Source of the DNA: Gemmata sp.
GTDB lineage: Bacteria; Planctomycetota; Planctomycetia; Gemmatales; Gemmataceae
Direction: 5' to 3'
Assembly: GCA_025055115.1 (NCBI GenBank)
Contig: JANWYJ010000064.1
Location: 36,022-100,021, forward strand
DNA length: 64,000 nucleotides
Position 1 is the first letter of the stretch; every line of letters begins with the position of its first letter. Positions 54,404-63,010 of this stretch are shown here, piece after piece. The translations under genes were made by a program, and so were the position numbers. Below the pieces are notes generated by a model, which was not told where the DNA came from, searched no databases, and saw nothing but the letters and a program-made list of their open reading frames with translations.

Positions 54404-55072
54404 ATGACGGATCAGCCGGGGTTTTGGGGACGGTTGTGGTACAACACCGTTCATTGGGGCACGTTCACCCTTTTTACGTTCGGCTTCAGTCTGCGCAGCT
54501 CGGGTTGGGGCCATGTGCCGAAGCACGGCCCCGTCTTGGTGTTGTCGAATCACCAGTCGATGTTTGATCCGGCGATTGTGGGGATTTCGATTCGCCGGTA
54601 TCTGGTGTATTTGGCACGCCAGAATCTGTTTGATCAACCGCTTCTGGGGCCGTTTATCCGCAGTGTGGGGGCCATCCCGATCGACCGTGAATTGGGCAAA
54701 GACGGCCTGAAAGCCGTTCTGGAAGCCCTCGAACGAGGCCGGGCCGTGCTGGTGTTTCCCGAAGGCGAGCGAACGCACACCGGGCAGGTGCAACCGCTGA
54801 AACGGGGCGTGTCGCTGCTCATCGAGCGGGTGAAATGTCCGATTGTGCCCGTGGGCGTGGCCGGTGCGTTCGCGGCGTGGTCGCGCTTCATGACGTGGCC
54901 GAAGCCCGCACCGCTTTTTCTTCCCCCCACACCCAGTACCTTGGCGGTTTCCGTCGGCCGTCCCATCGATTCCGCTCGCTATGCCACCATGACACGCGAC
55001 GAAATGCTGGCCGACTTACACGCGGCGCTGGTGGCTCAGCAAGCCGCGGCCGAACGCCTGCGGCGGAAATGA
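54404..55072 (+). CDS. 1-acyl-glycerol-3-phosphate acyltransferase (PlsC family)
   Basis: 222 residues from ATG 54404, two bases after the cmk stop. The acyltransferase motifs are VLVLSNHQSMFDPAIVG (HX4D), GPFIRSVGAIPIDRELG, VLVFPEGERTHTGQV and CPIVPVGVAGA. PlsC makes phosphatidic acid at the inner membrane. The cmk-plsC pair is a recurring arrangement in several phyla. The tail is Ala/Arg/Lys-rich. Confidence 0.93.
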   Translation: MTDQPGFWGRLWYNTVHWGTFTLFTFGFSLRSSGWGHVPKHGPVLVLSNHQSMFDPAIVGISIRRYLVYLARQNLFDQPLLGPFIRSVGAIPIDRELGKDGLKAVLEALERGRAVLVFPEGERTHTGQVQPLKRGVSLLIERVKCPIVPVGVAGAFAAWSRFMTWPKPAPLFLPPTPSTLAVSVGRPIDSARYATMTRDEMLADLHAALVAQQAAAERLRRK

Positions 55073-55228
55073 CAAGGCCACCGCGCCCCAACCACCGGGG
55101 ACCTTTCGACCGCGCCCGAAGCCACCATTCCAGCCGCGGAAATGATATGGCCGCAGCAGCCGAGCGGCCGCCACATCCTCCCGCCCGTTATCGCTGTGAG
55201 CTTTCTGGTCGTGGAAGTGACAAGACGA
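55061..55228. repeat. Three decayed copies of the acyltransferase gene end
   Basis: CGGCGGAAATGACAAGGCC (55061-55079, with the TGA at 55070-55072) is echoed at 55134-55152 (16 of 19 identical) and again, more diverged, near 55211-55225 as GTGGAAGTGACAAGACG. Offsets are 73 and about 75 bp. Confidence 0.7.
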
Positions 55229-55270
55229 GGTCCCCACCCCTGCACCACCACCGCGCCGATACTGCCGCGG

Positions 55271-55381
55271 GGTTAGTTCTTCTCCTTGGGTTCGCAGGGG
55301 TTGGGTTCGCGCCGGGGCCAGTCCTTCGATTCAACGAGGTTACTTCTTCTTGGGTTCGCGCAGGGGCCAGTCCTTCGATTC
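55271..55381. repeat. Duplicated 3' end of the sulfatase gene
   Basis: TTGGGTTCGCGCAGGGGCCA, then GTCCTTCGATTC, in the gene (55350-55381) recurs at 55301-55332 with one mismatch. A further partial copy of the stop region (GGTTAGTTCTTC...TTGGGTTCGCAGGGG) lies at 55271-55300. Confidence 0.9.
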
Positions 55382-56695
55382 GCTGCGGGCGGTTTTCAGG
55401 TAGTTTTCGATTGTTGCGATCACGTCGGGATGGCGATGGGCGATGTTGTTCTTCTCGCCCAGGTCGGTCGCCAGATCGTACAGTTCGAGAGGCGCATGCG
55501 GGGCCAGGCGAATCGCCTTCCAGTTGCCGTGGCGGACGGCCTGCTTGGTTCCGCCTTCGTGGAACTCCCAGTAAAGGAATTGGTGTTGGCGTTGTTCGCC
55601 GTGGCCGGTGAGGGTGGGCAGAAAGGAGATGCCATCAAGCCCTTGTGGTGTCGGGACTTGCGCAATATCGCACAAGGTCGGGAAGACATCCCAGAAAGCC
55701 CACACATGGTCGGAAGTGCTCCCGGGCTTGACAACCCCCGGCCAGCGGACAATCGCCGGAACCCGGATGCCCCCTTCGGTGAGGCTCCGTTTGAAACCCC
55801 GCAGTGGCCCGTTGCTGGCGAAGAACTCGATGGTGTTGCCGCCCTCTTTGTGCGGGCCGTTATCGCTCGTGAACAGGACTACGGTCTTTTTCTCCAGGCC
55901 TCGTTCCTGCAGTTTGGCCAGCAATTTCCCAACGTCGGCATCGAGCCGGGTGATCATCGCGGCTTTGTTTTTTTCCGGTTGGGGCCAATCTTCGTGGGTA
56001 TAGGGTTCATCATTGGGAACTTCGTTGCCGTTTCCGTCGGCGCGGGTTTTCTCATTGTTGGCGTGCGGCAGTGTTGGGGTGTAATAGAGGAAGAACGGTT
56101 TGGTGTGGTTGTTGTCAAGAAAGGCGAGGGCCGCGGCGGTGATGCGATCCGGGGCGTATTCGACTCGTTGCGTCGCCACCCCCCCTTGCTGCTTATTTTG
56201 CAGCGGAACTTTCTCTTCCTGCCGCCATAAATGATCGGGATAGTAATTGTGAGCATGTTGATGATTGAGATAACCAAAGAAGTGATCGAACCCCTGTTTG
56301 GCTGGGACGCCCGCGGTGCCCGGGTCGCCCAATCCCCATTTGCCAAAACAGGCTGTGACGTAACCGGCTTTCTTCAAAACCGTGGCGATCGTTACATCGT
56401 CGGCGGTGAGAAAGTAAGGGCCGTTGCCGCGAACTCGGCAGTGACCGGTGTGCAGGCCGGTCAACAGGGCACAGCGTGACGGAGCACAGACCGTGCTGCC
56501 GGCATACGCTTGGGTGAAACGCATCCCCTCGTGGGCCAGTTGGTCCAGGTGCGGGGTGCGAATTTTCTTCTGCCCATAACAACCGACATCGCCGTAGCCC
56601 AGATCATCGGCGACAATGACGAGGATATTCGGCGGTGCCCCCAGGGCGCAGGCCGCAACAACCACTGTTGTCAGAAGGGAGAGGCTCCAACGCAT
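55340..56695 (-). CDS. Secreted type I sulfatase
   Basis: 451 residues with GAGG before the ATG and a signal peptide (LSLLTTVVVAACALGAPP). The metal site opens VIVADDLGYGDVGCYGQKK, and the formylglycine motif is STVCAPSRCALLTG (CxPSR) with HTGHCRVRGNG nearby. Later motifs are FLYYTPTLPHANN and VLFTSDNGPHKEGG. It removes sulfate from a carbohydrate or aryl ester. Planctomycetes are rich in such enzymes for sulfated polysaccharides. A dedicated maturase is not in the window. Confidence 0.95.
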   Translation of the reverse strand: MRWSLSLLTTVVVAACALGAPPNILVIVADDLGYGDVGCYGQKKIRTPHLDQLAHEGMRFTQAYAGSTVCAPSRCALLTGLHTGHCRVRGNGPYFLTADDVTIATVLKKAGYVTACFGKWGLGDPGTAGVPAKQGFDHFFGYLNHQHAHNYYPDHLWRQEEKVPLQNKQQGGVATQRVEYAPDRITAAALAFLDNNHTKPFFLYYTPTLPHANNEKTRADGNGNEVPNDEPYTHEDWPQPEKNKAAMITRLDADVGKLLAKLQERGLEKKTVVLFTSDNGPHKEGGNTIEFFASNGPLRGFKRSLTEGGIRVPAIVRWPGVVKPGSTSDHVWAFWDVFPTLCDIAQVPTPQGLDGISFLPTLTGHGEQRQHQFLYWEFHEGGTKQAVRHGNWKAIRLAPHAPLELYDLATDLGEKNNIAHRHPDVIATIENYLKTARSESKDWPLREPKKK

Positions 56696-56746
56696 ACCAT
56701 ACCTCGGCAGTGGAGGGCGAACGTCCAGTGCGAATGGGGTGGGCGG

Positions 56747-57481
56747 TTACTTGAACAGTTTGTTGGAGGACGACGGTTGTGTGAGGGTGAAGCGATCGAA
56801 GGTCGCTTGCACCACTTGGTGGGTGTTGTGTAAGACGAACACTCCGACCGTCACTTCATCGGGTAAGGCGAAGTTTTGATTGGCGAGAACATCCTTCGCA
56901 TCGGTCCACTTTTCCCCATCGAAACTATGGGCTGCTAGGATTTTCTCCCCCTGGCGTTTCAAGCGGAGGTAAGTGGCTTTGCCGTCCTCGTGGGAATGCC
57001 CCCAGCCGGTTCCGCCCTGATTGATCATTATGGCTTGCAAGTAGACGTAGCGATGGAGGACATCGGGATTGGGAAAGTTGACCAACCGATAGTAAATCTG
57101 ATTCAGCCCGAAGGAGATGTAGGCATCGTCGCTCATCACAACAAGGCCAGCGGAGGTTGTGAATTGACCGAGGTTGCCTTGGGATTCCGTGCTCAGTGGG
57201 TGGGTCAGGTCGAGGACGCGCAGGGTCATGTCAAAGTCCCCGCGCACGGTGCGTGTGATTCGGGGCACGGTACACAGGGCCGTGTTATTCAATTCGCTGG
57301 CTCGCATGCCGGTGTGTGAACGGAGGATCAACCGTTCACCATCGAAGCGGTACTCCCCTGGCCCGGCGAGAGTTCCCCAATCGCGGGCCAGCCGTTGCTT
57401 GTCGGTCAGGGGTGGCGCCGGGGCCGCCACCGCGACCCACGGGAGCATCGCCAGAGTCAATAGGAGTGCCGTGCGCATCAT
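56747..57481 (-). CDS. Secreted concanavalin-like protein, paralogue 1
   Basis: 244 residues from ATG 57481 with GGAGAAAG upstream. A signal peptide (MMRTALLLTLAMLPWVAVAA) precedes LTDKQRLARDWG. Then follow a beta-sandwich pattern: VRGDFDMTLRVLDL, SAGLVVMSDDAYISFGLNQI, ATYLRLKRQGEKILAAHSFD and TVGVFVLHNTHQVVQATFDR. It resembles DUF1349-like or LamG-type carbohydrate-associated folds. Function unknown. It shares its layout with the next gene upstream, so the two arose by tandem duplication. Confidence 0.8.
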   Translation of the reverse strand: MMRTALLLTLAMLPWVAVAAPAPPLTDKQRLARDWGTLAGPGEYRFDGERLILRSHTGMRASELNNTALCTVPRITRTVRGDFDMTLRVLDLTHPLSTESQGNLGQFTTSAGLVVMSDDAYISFGLNQIYYRLVNFPNPDVLHRYVYLQAIMINQGGTGWGHSHEDGKATYLRLKRQGEKILAAHSFDGEKWTDAKDVLANQNFALPDEVTVGVFVLHNTHQVVQATFDRFTLTQPSSSNKLFK

Positions 57482-57555
57482 GTGGGCTTTCTCCGTGTCG
57501 GTGCTGTGGTGAGGCATCGACTCTTGACCACATGATAGTGGCTCAGAGGCCGCAG

Positions 57556-58278
57556 TCACTTGTTTTTTGGGTCGTGGGGCCTTCGGATCGTGAAACGGTC
57601 GAACGTGGCATGGGCAAATTGATAGGTTGTGTGGGAGAAGAACACACCCACGGCCACTTCATCCGGAATCGCCAGATCGACGTTGCGGAATGGAACCACG
57701 GGGGCCGACCATTTCGCACCATCGAAACTGTAGGAGATCGTTACGGCTCCGTCTTGGCGAAGTATGCGGAGATAGACCGTCTGGCCATCTTCGACCTGTT
57801 TCACCGAGCCACTGGCGGATCCGCGCGGATAGTTGGCGTAAGTCCCCAGTGATCGGCGCAACTCCGGACGATTCCTATTGTTGATTTTGAAATACGTTTG
57901 ATTCAGGTAGAAATGGAAGCTACTGCCCAGGCCTTGCACATACAAACCGGCGTTGGTTTCGAGAGAAGGATAGTCGCTGCGGCTCTCTGGGAGCGGGGGC
58001 AGGGCATCCAGGATGCGGACAGTCATTTCAAAGTCGCCGCGGACGGTTTGGACTGTGCGTGGAATGGTGGTTTTTTCCGTCCAGCGGAATTGATGGTTGG
58101 GTCGTCCGGAGGTTAGCCGCAGGGTCAGGCGCTGACCGTCGGGGTGAAATTCCGCGTCGCCTTCGACCCGACCCCAATAGCGTGCGATCAATTCCTTGTC
58201 GGTGGGCGGTGGAGCCGGGGCCGCCGCCACCGCCATCACCGGAATCAGGGCTGGGAGAAGGCAGACGATGCGTACCAT
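57556..58278 (-). CDS. Secreted concanavalin-like protein, paralogue 2
   Basis: 240 residues with signal peptide MVRIVCLLPALIPVMAVAAA. It has the same order as paralogue 1: LTD/PTDKELIARYWG, TVRGDFEMTVRILD, NAGLYVQGLGSSFHFYLNQT, VYLRILRQDGAVTISYSFDG and VAVGVFFSHTTYQFAHATFD. The two end in RFTI/RFTL. The genes run in the same direction with about 75 bp between them. They lie between a DUF1501 gene and a sulfatase, consistent with extracellular polysaccharide handling (inference). Confidence 0.8.
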   Translation of the reverse strand: MVRIVCLLPALIPVMAVAAAPAPPPTDKELIARYWGRVEGDAEFHPDGQRLTLRLTSGRPNHQFRWTEKTTIPRTVQTVRGDFEMTVRILDALPPLPESRSDYPSLETNAGLYVQGLGSSFHFYLNQTYFKINNRNRPELRRSLGTYANYPRGSASGSVKQVEDGQTVYLRILRQDGAVTISYSFDGAKWSAPVVPFRNVDLAIPDEVAVGVFFSHTTYQFAHATFDRFTIRRPHDPKNK

Positions 58279-58403
58279 GGAGGAACTTTGACCTCCATAT
58301 TAAACCCGAAGAAGGAAGGTTTCTCGATCCGTCGTGCCCGCCGAGCATGCCCGGGCGGGTCCTGGGGCTTCCCCGGGTGGGGGATAAGAGGGCTATCTAG
58401 GCG

Positions 58404-58514
58404 CAAGTTGTTGTTGCGCCGATGTTGAGTACAACTTCTCCAAGTTGTTGTTGCGCCGATGTTGAGTGCAACTTCTCTAAGTTGTTGTTGTGCCGATGTT
58501 TAGTACAACTTCTC
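58404..58514. repeat. Three-copy 37-bp tandem repeat ending in a gene stop
   Basis: Contiguous units at 58404-58440, 58441-58477 and 58478-58514 differ by one to a few bases. The third covers the stop (58500-58502) and last four codons of the minus-strand DUF1501 gene. In the other two, the stop triplet has changed. Confidence 0.95.
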
Positions 58515-59825
58515 AATGGGGTGAATGCCGCTGGGCAGAATCGGGTTGGGCCGGTTGCTGACGTCGTAGACCATCGCGTGTGGGTCGATGCCGAGGTTCT
58601 TATAGACGCTGGCCAGCACACAGGGGTAGGGGATGGGGTCGTCTTTGGCTTCTGCGGCGGCGCTGTCGGTGCTGCCGATCACTTGACCCACTTTCATGCC
58701 GCCACCGGCCAGCAGGGCGAAGTTGACGCGTGCCCAGTGATCGCGGCCGGCGTCTTTATTGATCTTCGGGGTGCGGCCGAATTCGCCCCAAACACACACG
58801 GTGACGTCGTTGTGCAGACCGCGGGCGTAAATGTCTTCGATGAGAGCGGAAATTCCGGTGTCAAACAGGGGCAGTTGGCGGCGTAGGCTTTTGAAGTTCT
58901 GGCCATGCGTGTCCCAGAAGCCGTAGGCCACGGTCACCACGCGGCAGCCTGCTTCCACCAGCCGGCGGGCCATCAGGAGTTGGTCGTTCCATTGCGGGGC
59001 ACCATCGCCTTGGTGTTTGGGCGAACCGCGGCCGTAGCGTTCGCGGGTGCGGTCGGGTTCTTTCGTCACGTCCAAAGCGTCCACCAGTTTACTCGAGGTC
59101 AGTACCTCGAAGGCCCGGTCGTGATAGGTATCGAGGCGCACGCTGGTGGTTTGGCCGGCGGTCTGGCGGAAGGCATCCATGCGTTCGAGCAGCAGTTTGC
59201 GGTTGTGCAGTTGTTCGGGCGTGACGGTCAATGACTTCATCACCGCCAGTTCATCACCATCGACTTTGGTCGGAGCTGCGGCTTGCCCCAGCAGGGCCGG
59301 GCCGGGCGAATTGTAGGGTTTGTGCTGCATGGTGGGCGACAGATCCACGAAGGCGGGGACCGTGGCATCGGTCGGTCCTTGCATTCGGGCCACCACGCTG
59401 CCGAAGTGGGGTTTGTTTTCCCGCTTGGCTGCGTCCATGGTCGTGCCGGTGTAGTTTTGCCACGAGCTGTGTTCATCGCGTTGACCGACGAGCGAGCGGA
59501 TCACCGTGAAGCGATCAGCACACTGGGCCAGTTTCGGCAGCAGTTCGCAGTATTGGATGCCTGGTACACGGGTGTTGATGGGTCGGAATTCGCCTCGGAT
59601 TTCCGGGGGAGCGTTCGGTTTGAGGTCGAAGGTATCTTGGTGGGCCATGCCGCCGGACAGATAGATCATGATGACGGACTTGTGCGACTTTTGGCCGCGG
59701 GCGGCCTCCGCCCGCAGCAAGTCGGGCAACGTGAGGCCCCCAAGGGCGAGTGTCCCAACTTGTAAGAAGGAGCGCCGAGAAATACCGTCGCAGTAGCGGG
59801 CGGGTGAACCGAGAATGGTTAGCAT
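58500..59825 (-). CDS. DUF1501 family secreted protein, second copy
   Basis: The ATG at 59825 with GGAG upstream gives 441 residues. The twin-arginine signal is ISRRSFLQVGTLALGGLTLP. DUF1501 markers are KSVIMIYLSGGMAHQDTFDL, PPEIRGEFRPINTRVPG, RSLVGQRDEHSSWQNYTGTT, VTVAYGFWDTHGQNFKSLR and VTVCVWGEFGRTPKINKDAG. It is only distantly alike to the DUF1501 gene at 30347-31795. No DUF1549/1553 partner is adjacent. Confidence 0.93.
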   Translation of the reverse strand: MLTILGSPARYCDGISRRSFLQVGTLALGGLTLPDLLRAEAARGQKSHKSVIMIYLSGGMAHQDTFDLKPNAPPEIRGEFRPINTRVPGIQYCELLPKLAQCADRFTVIRSLVGQRDEHSSWQNYTGTTMDAAKRENKPHFGSVVARMQGPTDATVPAFVDLSPTMQHKPYNSPGPALLGQAAAPTKVDGDELAVMKSLTVTPEQLHNRKLLLERMDAFRQTAGQTTSVRLDTYHDRAFEVLTSSKLVDALDVTKEPDRTRERYGRGSPKHQGDGAPQWNDQLLMARRLVEAGCRVVTVAYGFWDTHGQNFKSLRRQLPLFDTGISALIEDIYARGLHNDVTVCVWGEFGRTPKINKDAGRDHWARVNFALLAGGGMKVGQVIGSTDSAAAEAKDDPIPYPCVLASVYKNLGIDPHAMVYDVSNRPNPILPSGIHPIEKLY

Positions 59826-59937
59826 GAGTGGAACTCCGTGCGGAGTTGTGGAGGGTAGGACAGTGGATGGCAGGTACCGACAGTATACTCTCTGGCTACG
59901 GCCGTGCAACAGTTTGGTTGCCGTGGCATGCGGGCGT

Positions 59938-61017
59938 TTAGCCGGCTTGGGCTGCGGCGAGCTTTTGTTGCTTCACATAGTCGCGCATTGGTTGGATAAT
60001 CAGATCGAGATCGCCGGCCATGATGGCATCGAGCTTGTAAACGGTCACGCCGATGCGGTGATCCGTCACCCGATTTTCCTTGTAGTGGTAGGTGCGGATT
60101 TTGGCGCCGCGTTCCCCGGTGCCTACCTGGGCTTTGCGCAGATCGGCCCGTTCGCGATGGAGCTTTTCCTGTTGCCGTTCGAAGATGCGTGTGCGCAAAA
60201 TCCGCATGGCCCGTTCGTAGTTTTTGCTCTGGCTACGTTCGTCTTGGCACTTGACTTCCAGTTCTTCCGGAGTGCCTTTCTTGTACCAGATGCGCACCGC
60301 ACTTTCCGTCTTGTTGACGTGTTGCCCGCCGGCCCCGCCGGCCCGCATCCGTTCCCACTCGATGTCTTCTGGCCGAATCTCCACTTGGGCTTCATCCGGC
60401 TCGGGCAAGACCGCGACCGTGGCCAGTGAGGTATGAATGCGGCCCTGCGTTTCCGTCGCCGGCACACGCTGCACCCGATGCCCTCCCGATTCGTAGCGGA
60501 GGAATTGATAAACGTCGTCGCCTTCCACCCCGAAGGTCACTTCTTTGAAGCCGCCAGCATCGCCAGGGCTGTAGGAAATTTCTTCGATCCGCCAGCCTTT
60601 GTTGCGAGCGTAGCGGGTGTACATGTCGTAGAGATTGCCGGCGAAGAGGGCCGCTTCGTCGCCGCCTTCGCCGGCGCGAATTTCGATGATCAGTTTGGAG
60701 AAATCTTCCGCGGGGTCGATCAACAGTTGATCTTCGATTTTGGCTTGTAGAGCATCTCGTTTGGGACGCAACGTGTGCAGCTCTTCTTCGGCTAAAGCGG
60801 CCATTTCGGCATCGCCGCCGGACGCGAGTTTCTCCGCCTCCGCAATCGCTTCACAGACCCGCTTGTACTCGATGTAGGGTTCAATGATCTTGGCCAAGGC
60901 TCCACGTTCTTTGGCGATGGCTTTCGCTTTCAACGGGTCGGCCGCCGTCGCTTCGTCGTAGAGTTGCTTTTCCAGCTCGCGGTAACGGGCCAGTTTCGGT
61001 TCAAGCGTGGGGAACAT
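59938..61017 (-). CDS. prfA: Peptide chain release factor 1
   Basis: 359 residues, the standard RF1 length. The peptidyl-hydrolysis motif is MRAGGAGGQHVNKTESAVRI (GGQ), and domain III-IV continues IKTYHYKENRVTDHRIG-like text (IRTYHYKENRVTDH). The stop-codon reading loop should lie in QRVPATETQGRIHTS (the RF1 PxT region reads PAT). It releases peptides at UAA and UAG. It is downstream of the L31 gene on the same strand. Confidence 0.97.
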   Translation of the reverse strand: MFPTLEPKLARYRELEKQLYDEATAADPLKAKAIAKERGALAKIIEPYIEYKRVCEAIAEAEKLASGGDAEMAALAEEELHTLRPKRDALQAKIEDQLLIDPAEDFSKLIIEIRAGEGGDEAALFAGNLYDMYTRYARNKGWRIEEISYSPGDAGGFKEVTFGVEGDDVYQFLRYESGGHRVQRVPATETQGRIHTSLATVAVLPEPDEAQVEIRPEDIEWERMRAGGAGGQHVNKTESAVRIWYKKGTPEELEVKCQDERSQSKNYERAMRILRTRIFERQQEKLHRERADLRKAQVGTGERGAKIRTYHYKENRVTDHRIGVTVYKLDAIMAGDLDLIIQPMRDYVKQQKLAAAQAG

Positions 61018-61079
61018 ACGGATTCCGAGTCTGAAGAGGAACCACTAGACCAAAGGAAGGCCACGATGCGGTCGCAGCT

Positions 61080-61109
61080 GATGCCGCCACGGGCGATGCC
61101 GCCACGGGC
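61080..61109. repeat. 15-bp perfect tandem duplication
   Basis: GATGCCGCCACGGGC occurs at 61080-61094 and 61095-61109, in the prfA-rpmE spacer. Confidence 0.88.
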
Positions 61110-61197
61110 GGGCCACGCCGCATCGTCCCAAACGCGCCGACGCGAGCGCACTGGCCGATCGCGGACGTTCGCGGGTCCCATCCATCGCTTCAGACCA

Positions 61198-61470
61198 TTA
61201 TTTCTTGTCGTTTTTCTTGCTGTAGTTGGCTTTTTTGTACTTATCTTGAAACTTTTGCACCCGGCCAGTGGTATCGACCAACTTCATTTTACCGGTGAAG
61301 AAGGGATGGCTGGCACTGGAAATTTCCAGTTTATAAAGCGGGTATTCCTTCCCATCGGTCCATTGGATGGTTTCGTCGGTTTCGACACAAGAGCGGGTTA
61401 GGAACGCAAAATTCGCCGAAGCGTCCTGGAACACCACAGGCCGGTAGTTTGGGTGAATGCCCTTTTTCAT
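61198..61470 (-). CDS. rpmE2: Ribosomal protein L31 type B
   Basis: 90 residues beginning [20 protein letters not shown], with [20 protein letters not shown] and [20 protein letters not shown]. It lacks the CxxC zinc ligands of type A L31, so it is the zinc-independent form. GGGGG precedes the ATG. L31 bridges the ribosomal subunits. The rpmE-prfA pair is a common bacterial arrangement. The Lys-rich tail is slightly long. Confidence 0.95.
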   Translation of the reverse strand: MKKGIHPNYRPVVFQDASANFAFLTRSCVETDETIQWTDGKEYPLYKLEISSASHPFFTGKMKLVDTTGRVQKFQDKYKKANYSKKNDKK

Positions 61471-61727
61471 CGCAAAATTCCCCCGAAGGCGTGAGACTCG
61501 TTATCCTAGGACCCCATCCCGAATCCGACAACGGACGTCCGACCGCGAGCGATCTGGGGACGGCGGCGATGTCAGAAAAAAAAAGAACTTTCGTGCGCTT
61601 TTGGTATGTTATTTGCTCCTTGGCGCGTTCATTGCGCTTCCAGGCTTGGATCGCGGAACCAACTCCCTCGTTCCCCTCCTCGCGAACGCCACCACGATCA
61701 CCATAGACCTTCCGTCGCGGTACCGAG

Positions 61728-62897
61728 CTATCTCTCTGATTCCATTTCCAGCATGACGAGGGTCATGTCGTCACCGTGGCGGAGGGGGATGAGCAATTCG
61801 CGGACTATGGCCGTCATCAATTCAGCTCCCCGGGCTGTGCGGTGTCGGGATGCGGCTTGCTCCAGTGGTTCGGGCGTGACCGGTCCTGGGTCGCCATCGG
61901 GTCGTGTACCGTCGGTGCCGATCAGCAGTCGATCCCCAGGCCGGAGCGTTTTTGTCAATGATTCGTAGGTCATATCGGCTGTTCCGAGAAACGGTCCGGG
62001 GCTGTTCCACAGTTCGAGCGGTCCTTGCTCGGGTACCAACACCGGCGGTGGTAGCCCCGCTCGGGCCAGGGTCAGTTCCCCACTTTGCGCGTTGAACAGC
62101 CCGACTAACAGGGCGACCAGAGGTGGTTCGTCGCCACCGCTGGCCAACACCTGCCGATTGACCGCGGTGAGGATTTCAGCCGGCGCAACGACGCAGCTGC
62201 GCTGACCATCCCCTATTGTGGACCGCACCGTGTGGTGCACGAAAACACGCACCCAACTCCGCGCCACCACCGGAGAACTGACCACATCGCCGACCAGAAA
62301 GCCGACACACTGTTCATCCAGTGGAAAAACGTTGTAGAAATCGCTGTCCCCCGCGGGGCCGGGGCGACCCCCGACGTAGAACCGGGCTGTACCCACTTCG
62401 GGAAGCCGGGGGGGCACAAATGTGGCGTGGATGTGTCGCGCCAGAGCGTGTTCGTGGTCGAGTTGGGCCATCCGTTGGCGGAGCTGGTCGCCCAGCAGGC
62501 GCGTTTCCTGGAGGCGGCTAGCGAGGCGTGTGGTGAGGGCGTGCACGCGGGCCAAGGCGTGAATTTGTGCGATAAGTGCTTCCTTATTAAGAGGTTGCGC
62601 GGCAACTGCTTCGGCTCCAGCCGTCAGAGCGGTGACGAGCTGATCCGGGGTCGTCACCCACAGGATGGGGATGAAGTGATCGCCCCATTCCGCCCGCCAG
62701 CGCCGCGTTTGGGCCACGGCCATATCCACGTGCGGCCCGACTTCGATGACTGCAACGACAATCGCCTCACAATCCACCGCCGGGGCGGAACCTAACTGGT
62801 GGTCCACAATCGCAAACCCGGCCGCCGCGATCAGCGACCGCAGTTCATCCGCGGGCGAATCGGGCGGACAACTGAGTAACACACGTGCCGGGGGCAT
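61728..62897 (-). CDS. Receiver-SpoIIE-type PP2C phosphatase
   Basis: 389 residues. A degenerate receiver-like N-domain (RVLLSCPPDSPADELRSLIA, EAIVVAVIEVGPHVDMA) is followed by a coiled linker and an RsbU/SpoIIE-type phosphatase: LARHIHATFVPPRLPEVG, FYNVFPLDEQCVGFLVGDVV, LVALLVGLFNAQSGELTLAR, LLIGTDGTRPDG and HGDDMTLVMLEM. The first metal loop reads GDSDFYNVF rather than GGDFYD, so activity may be reduced. It may oppose the Hanks kinase or serve an anti-sigma pathway (inference). Confidence 0.88.
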   Translation of the reverse strand: MPPARVLLSCPPDSPADELRSLIAAAGFAIVDHQLGSAPAVDCEAIVVAVIEVGPHVDMAVAQTRRWRAEWGDHFIPILWVTTPDQLVTALTAGAEAVAAQPLNKEALIAQIHALARVHALTTRLASRLQETRLLGDQLRQRMAQLDHEHALARHIHATFVPPRLPEVGTARFYVGGRPGPAGDSDFYNVFPLDEQCVGFLVGDVVSSPVVARSWVRVFVHHTVRSTIGDGQRSCVVAPAEILTAVNRQVLASGGDEPPLVALLVGLFNAQSGELTLARAGLPPPVLVPEQGPLELWNSPGPFLGTADMTYESLTKTLRPGDRLLIGTDGTRPDGDPGPVTPEPLEQAASRHRTARGAELMTAIVRELLIPLRHGDDMTLVMLEMESER

Positions 62898-63010
62898 GAA
62901 TCACCGCATCGATCGTGTAAAATAACTTCTGCTCGATTCACTGGCCCGAGTGACCGAGCTGTTGTTATTGTTCATTTTCTCCCTGGACGGCAATCCGAGG
63001 TTGCTCGCCG

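Noticed and set aside
58404..58514. CRISPR-like array (three equal repeats)
   Set aside because: Units are contiguous without spacers, enter a coding sequence, and no cas gene is present.
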